A DNA stretch of 6,775 nucleotides from Candidatus Gastranaerophilales bacterium (GTDB lineage: Bacteria > Cyanobacteriota > Vampirovibrionia > Gastranaerophilales > CAJFVJ01), in NCBI GenBank assembly GCA_028694275.1, contig JAQUTS010000094.1, positions 1-6,775 of the forward strand. Reading direction: 5' to 3'. The notes beneath the pieces are model-generated. The model saw nothing but the letters and a program-made list of their open reading frames with translations. It was not told the origin of the DNA and ran no database searches. How positions within the stretch are numbered: position 1 is the stretch's first letter; each line of letters begins with the position of its first letter. Positions 5,127 through 6,775 of this stretch are shown here, piece by piece. The position numbers were made by a program, and so were the translations under genes.

Positions 5127-6122
5127 ATGGAAAAAATTCTTGAGATAACTCGCCAAAACATAGTAGAGAGAACGCATTTTGGGACTTTAATTCTTTTTGG
5201 AAATAACAAAATAGAAGCCGACTTCGGGTATGACGGCTCAAATGCTTGTTATTTCTTGCGTTCGTGCGCCAAGCCGCTCCAGGCCTCTGTTTGTGCGGAT
5301 TTGGGCGTTTTTGATTATTTTGGCTTTAGCCAAGAAGAAATAGCCATCCTGTGCGCCTCTCATAGCGGAAGTTTTGAGAATGTTGCCACGGTGGAAGGTA
5401 TCCTTGAAAAGCTTGACCTTGATCTGTCATATCTTCAATGCGGCACCCATCAGCCCTTGGATAGGGAGGCAAGAGAGTTTTTAATCAAAAATGATATTCC
5501 TCCAAATCCTCTTCATCACAATTGTTCAGGTAAGCATGCAGGGTTTTTGGCAGCATGTATAAAAGAAGGCTGGAATACTGCGACATATCTTGATATGGAG
5601 CATCCTTTGCAAAAATTGATTTGGGATAGAATCGGTACTTATTGCGAATACGGGCATGGTGAAGTCTCAAAAGACGGCTGCGGTGCGCCTATTTGGGCGA
5701 TGCCTCTAGAAAATATGTGTCGCGGGTTTTTAAACTGTTTTGAAAATTATCCTCAAATAAAAGAAGCAATGTCTTTGAATCCTTATTTTATGGGCGGGCA
5801 TGGTAGGATAGATTCTGAAATTGTTGCCGCATCAAAAGGCAAACTCATTGCAAAAGTAGGGGCTGAGGGGCTTTGCATGGTGTATAACTCAGAGAAGTCG
5901 CAGGTAGTTTTGATAAAAATACTTGATTCTAACGAGCAGGCACGGGCTTTTGCTTTGATACATGCTTTAATTGAGCTTGGGTGGCTTTCTCAAAGGGATG
6001 TTTTTTCAAGTGAATTGAGAAAATTCTACGATAAAGATATCAAAACCCAAACTGGCGATATCGTAGGTGAGATAAGGCCTTACGGTGTTTTTTCGAGTAT
6101 GTTTTTAAATTTATGTAAATAA
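5127..6122 (+). CDS. L-asparaginase, asparaginase II (ReAV-type) family
   Basis: Predicted cytoplasmic enzyme hydrolysing asparagine to aspartate and ammonia. The 331 residues match the asparaginase II family of Rhizobium etli type, not the E. coli type with TGGT motifs. Landmarks: ERTHFG near the start (14-19), RSCAKPLQ (45-52), CASHSG (76-81), NCSGKHAGF (132-140), KDGCGAP (182-188), GGHGRIDSEI (223-232) and AKVGAEGL (242-249). From memory of the ReAV enzyme, S46 and K49 correspond to its catalytic Ser-Lys pair, S78 and K243 to a second pair, and C133, K136 and C185 to the metal-binding residues; all are present, so it should be active. No signal peptide is seen. Only the ATG at 5127 keeps the conserved N-terminus, yet no ribosome site precedes it; GAGGA at 5095-5099 is too far. 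The gene is transcribed away from the flagellar genes and is probably monocistronic. Confidence 0.93.
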   Translation: MEKILEITRQNIVERTHFGTLILFGNNKIEADFGYDGSNACYFLRSCAKPLQASVCADLGVFDYFGFSQEEIAILCASHSGSFENVATVEGILEKLDLDLSYLQCGTHQPLDREAREFLIKNDIPPNPLHHNCSGKHAGFLAACIKEGWNTATYLDMEHPLQKLIWDRIGTYCEYGHGEVSKDGCGAPIWAMPLENMCRGFLNCFENYPQIKEAMSLNPYFMGGHGRIDSEIVAASKGKLIAKVGAEGLCMVYNSEKSQVVLIKILDSNEQARAFALIHALIELGWLSQRDVFSSELRKFYDKDIKTQTGDIVGEIRPYGVFSSMFLNLCK

Positions 6123-6167
6123 TGATTTTTAAGTAGCAAATTTTATTTTTTAGAAGTTTTAAAGCGA

Positions 6168-6197
6168 TTGTATTTAATGTGATTTCTGCATTACAAA
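6168..6197 (+). promoter_or_regulatory. Weak candidate promoter for the 90-residue gene
   Basis: TTGTAT (6168-6173) and TACAAA (6192-6197) are 18 bases apart and would start transcription near 6204, giving a leader of about 24 bases. Both boxes are imperfect and the region is AT-rich, so chance is quite possible. No clear terminator separates this from the asparaginase gene. Confidence 0.3.
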
Positions 6198-6227
6198 ATA
6201 ACTGGATTTGGAAAAGAGAGGTACAAA

Positions 6228-6500
6228 ATGATTACAAATTTTAATCCGTCTATGAAAAGCAAAGTACAAAAACAAAAATTTGGAGCTGTTGTTCCAAAAT
6301 ATTTGCAAGAAGCTAAAAAAGCAGTAAAAATAGGCTCCGGCCTTGAAACTCCTGTTAATGCCATTGAAACAGCTGTTGTTCAAAAAACCATCAAAGCATC
6401 TGATGCTATTGATACGCTTCAGGCAATCCATGGGATTTACCCAAAACAGATGAAAGAACAAATGACAGATTCTATAAGGTTCGTTCAATCTGTTAAATAG
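6228..6500 (+). CDS. Small basic protein of unknown function
   Basis: I do not recognise a family. The 90-residue product is rich in Lys, Gln and Ala and mostly helical, with no membrane segment, signal peptide or Cys. It opens MITNFNPSMKSKVQKQKFGAVV. Short proteins starting with an NPS...FGA-like element are a pattern I associate, from memory, with Gastranaerophilales-type genomes. Residues 23-90 could form two or three helices (VPKYLQEAKKAVKIG; AIETAVVQKTIKASDAIDTLQAIHG; KQMKEQMTDSIRFVQSV). A strong ribosome site AGAGAGG (6215-6221) is 6 bases before the ATG, which supports real translation. It stands alone, with the asparaginase gene upstream on the same strand and a converging gene 7 bases downstream. 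The antisense frame across it lacks such support. Confidence 0.75.
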   Translation: MITNFNPSMKSKVQKQKFGAVVPKYLQEAKKAVKIGSGLETPVNAIETAVVQKTIKASDAIDTLQAIHGIYPKQMKEQMTDSIRFVQSVK

Positions 6501-6502
6501 TC

Positions 6503-6532
6503 ATCGTTTATAACGATTGATAATATTTTTTT
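6503..6532 (+). terminator. Weak hairpin plus T-tract after the 90-residue gene
   Basis: ATCGTT (6503-6508) and AACGAT (6512-6517) can form a 6-base-pair stem with a 3-base loop, and a run of seven T follows at 6526-6532. The stem is short and the T-run is 8 bases away, so this is a poor intrinsic terminator. It overlaps the last codons of the converging gene. Confidence 0.35.
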
Positions 6533-6775
6533 AAAAGCCTCGCATCATCTTCCATGACGGGGCTTTCGCATACCAAAACACCTTTGACGTCAAACGCCTT
6601 AAATGCGCGCATAAGGTCTTTGTAATTCATATCTGATTCTTCAAGCATAAGGTGATTTTTCTCCCCTTTTGGTCCGTAGTTGATTCCTGCAACGTGTGCG
6701 TGGAAGTTTTCGAGCGCATAAGTACCAATTTCTGTTCCGATACGGTCAAAAATCCTGGCAAAATCATCATAAGTG
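6508..6775 (-). CDS. TIM-barrel protein, endonuclease IV / sugar isomerase-like (C-terminal part)
   Basis: An open frame enters from the right edge of the window and ends at TAA (6510-6508), giving the last 88 residues of a longer protein. It reads TYDDFARIFDRIG, then ENFHAHVAGINYGPKGEKNHLMLEESDMNYKDLMRAF, then FDVKGVLVCESPVMEDDARLLKKYY. This is the C-terminal pattern of the endonuclease IV-like TIM-barrel family: an HxH-containing strand with GxxYGxKGExxHLxLEESD, then a strand ending in CESP. The histidines of FHAHV (residues 25 and 27 of the visible part), H41 and E70 are candidate metal ligands. In the best-known member, deoxyribonuclease IV (Nfo), the enzyme cleaves abasic sites in DNA. 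The visible form is closer to the shorter archaeal-type homologues than to E. coli Nfo, so the substrate is uncertain. It is cut by the window edge, not broken, and converges on the 90-residue gene. Confidence 0.82.
   Translation of the reverse strand, partial: TYDDFARIFDRIGTEIGTYALENFHAHVAGINYGPKGEKNHLMLEESDMNYKDLMRAFKAFDVKGVLVCESPVMEDDARLLKKYYQSL

Noticed and set aside
6174..6488. Minus-strand 104-residue frame opposite the 90-residue gene
   Set aside because: The plus-strand frame has a strong AGAGAGG ribosome site and sensible composition; the minus-strand frame is Phe/Cys/Asn-rich and lacks both.
6508..6775. The right-edge gene as a pseudogene fragment
   Set aside because: The frame is open to the window edge with intact family motifs, so it is truncated by the window and not by mutation.

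Overview
The window is an AT-rich bacterial chromosome segment. It is dominated by late-assembly and export genes of a flagellum, followed by a metabolic gene, a small unknown gene and the end of a sugar-isomerase/endonuclease IV-like gene. No mobile element, tRNA, rRNA or CRISPR array is visible. The protein style (FliN-fliO-P-Q-R order, lineage-looking small proteins, a small protein beginning with an NPS...FGA pattern) reminds me of the non-photosynthetic cyanobacterial relatives (Melainabacteria/Vampirovibrionia, Gastranaerophilales-like). That placement is an inference from style, not a demonstrated assignment.

Left block, 3-3617, plus strand: a tightly packed operon. It encodes a C-ring protein with two SpoA domains (FliM/FliN family), then FliO, FliP, FliQ and FliR, the membrane export gate of the flagellar type III secretion system. 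A 60-residue protein with a Cys/His zinc-ribbon-like pattern ends the operon. Gaps between genes are 1-12 bases, and Shine-Dalgarno sequences often overlap the previous stop codon, so translational coupling is likely. FliQ is unusually long, FliR starts at TTG, and the C-ring protein ends in a strongly acidic tail.

Middle block, 4949-3614, minus strand: a FlaG-like protein, the filament chaperone FliS, and a small helical protein best read as a FliT-type chaperone. The filament cap gene fliD, often found between flaG and fliS, is not here. A good -10 box lies just upstream of fliS. The two flagellar blocks converge and their last genes overlap by 4 bases (TTAG read as TAG on plus and TAA on minus).

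Right block: a 177-base divergent intergenic region separates the flaG-like gene from a plus-strand asparaginase of the asparaginase II (ReAV-type) family. The asparaginase has no Shine-Dalgarno and an extended -10 box placed so that transcription should start at or next to the ATG, so it is a candidate leaderless gene. After it come a 90-residue protein of unknown function with a strong ribosome binding site and, converging on it from the right edge, the C-terminal 88 residues of a TIM-barrel protein resembling deoxyribonuclease IV.

Overall the region is mostly recognisable flagellar machinery. The points of interest are architectural variations (SctQ-like C-ring protein, extended FliQ, conserved-looking zinc-ribbon partner) rather than an obviously new system.
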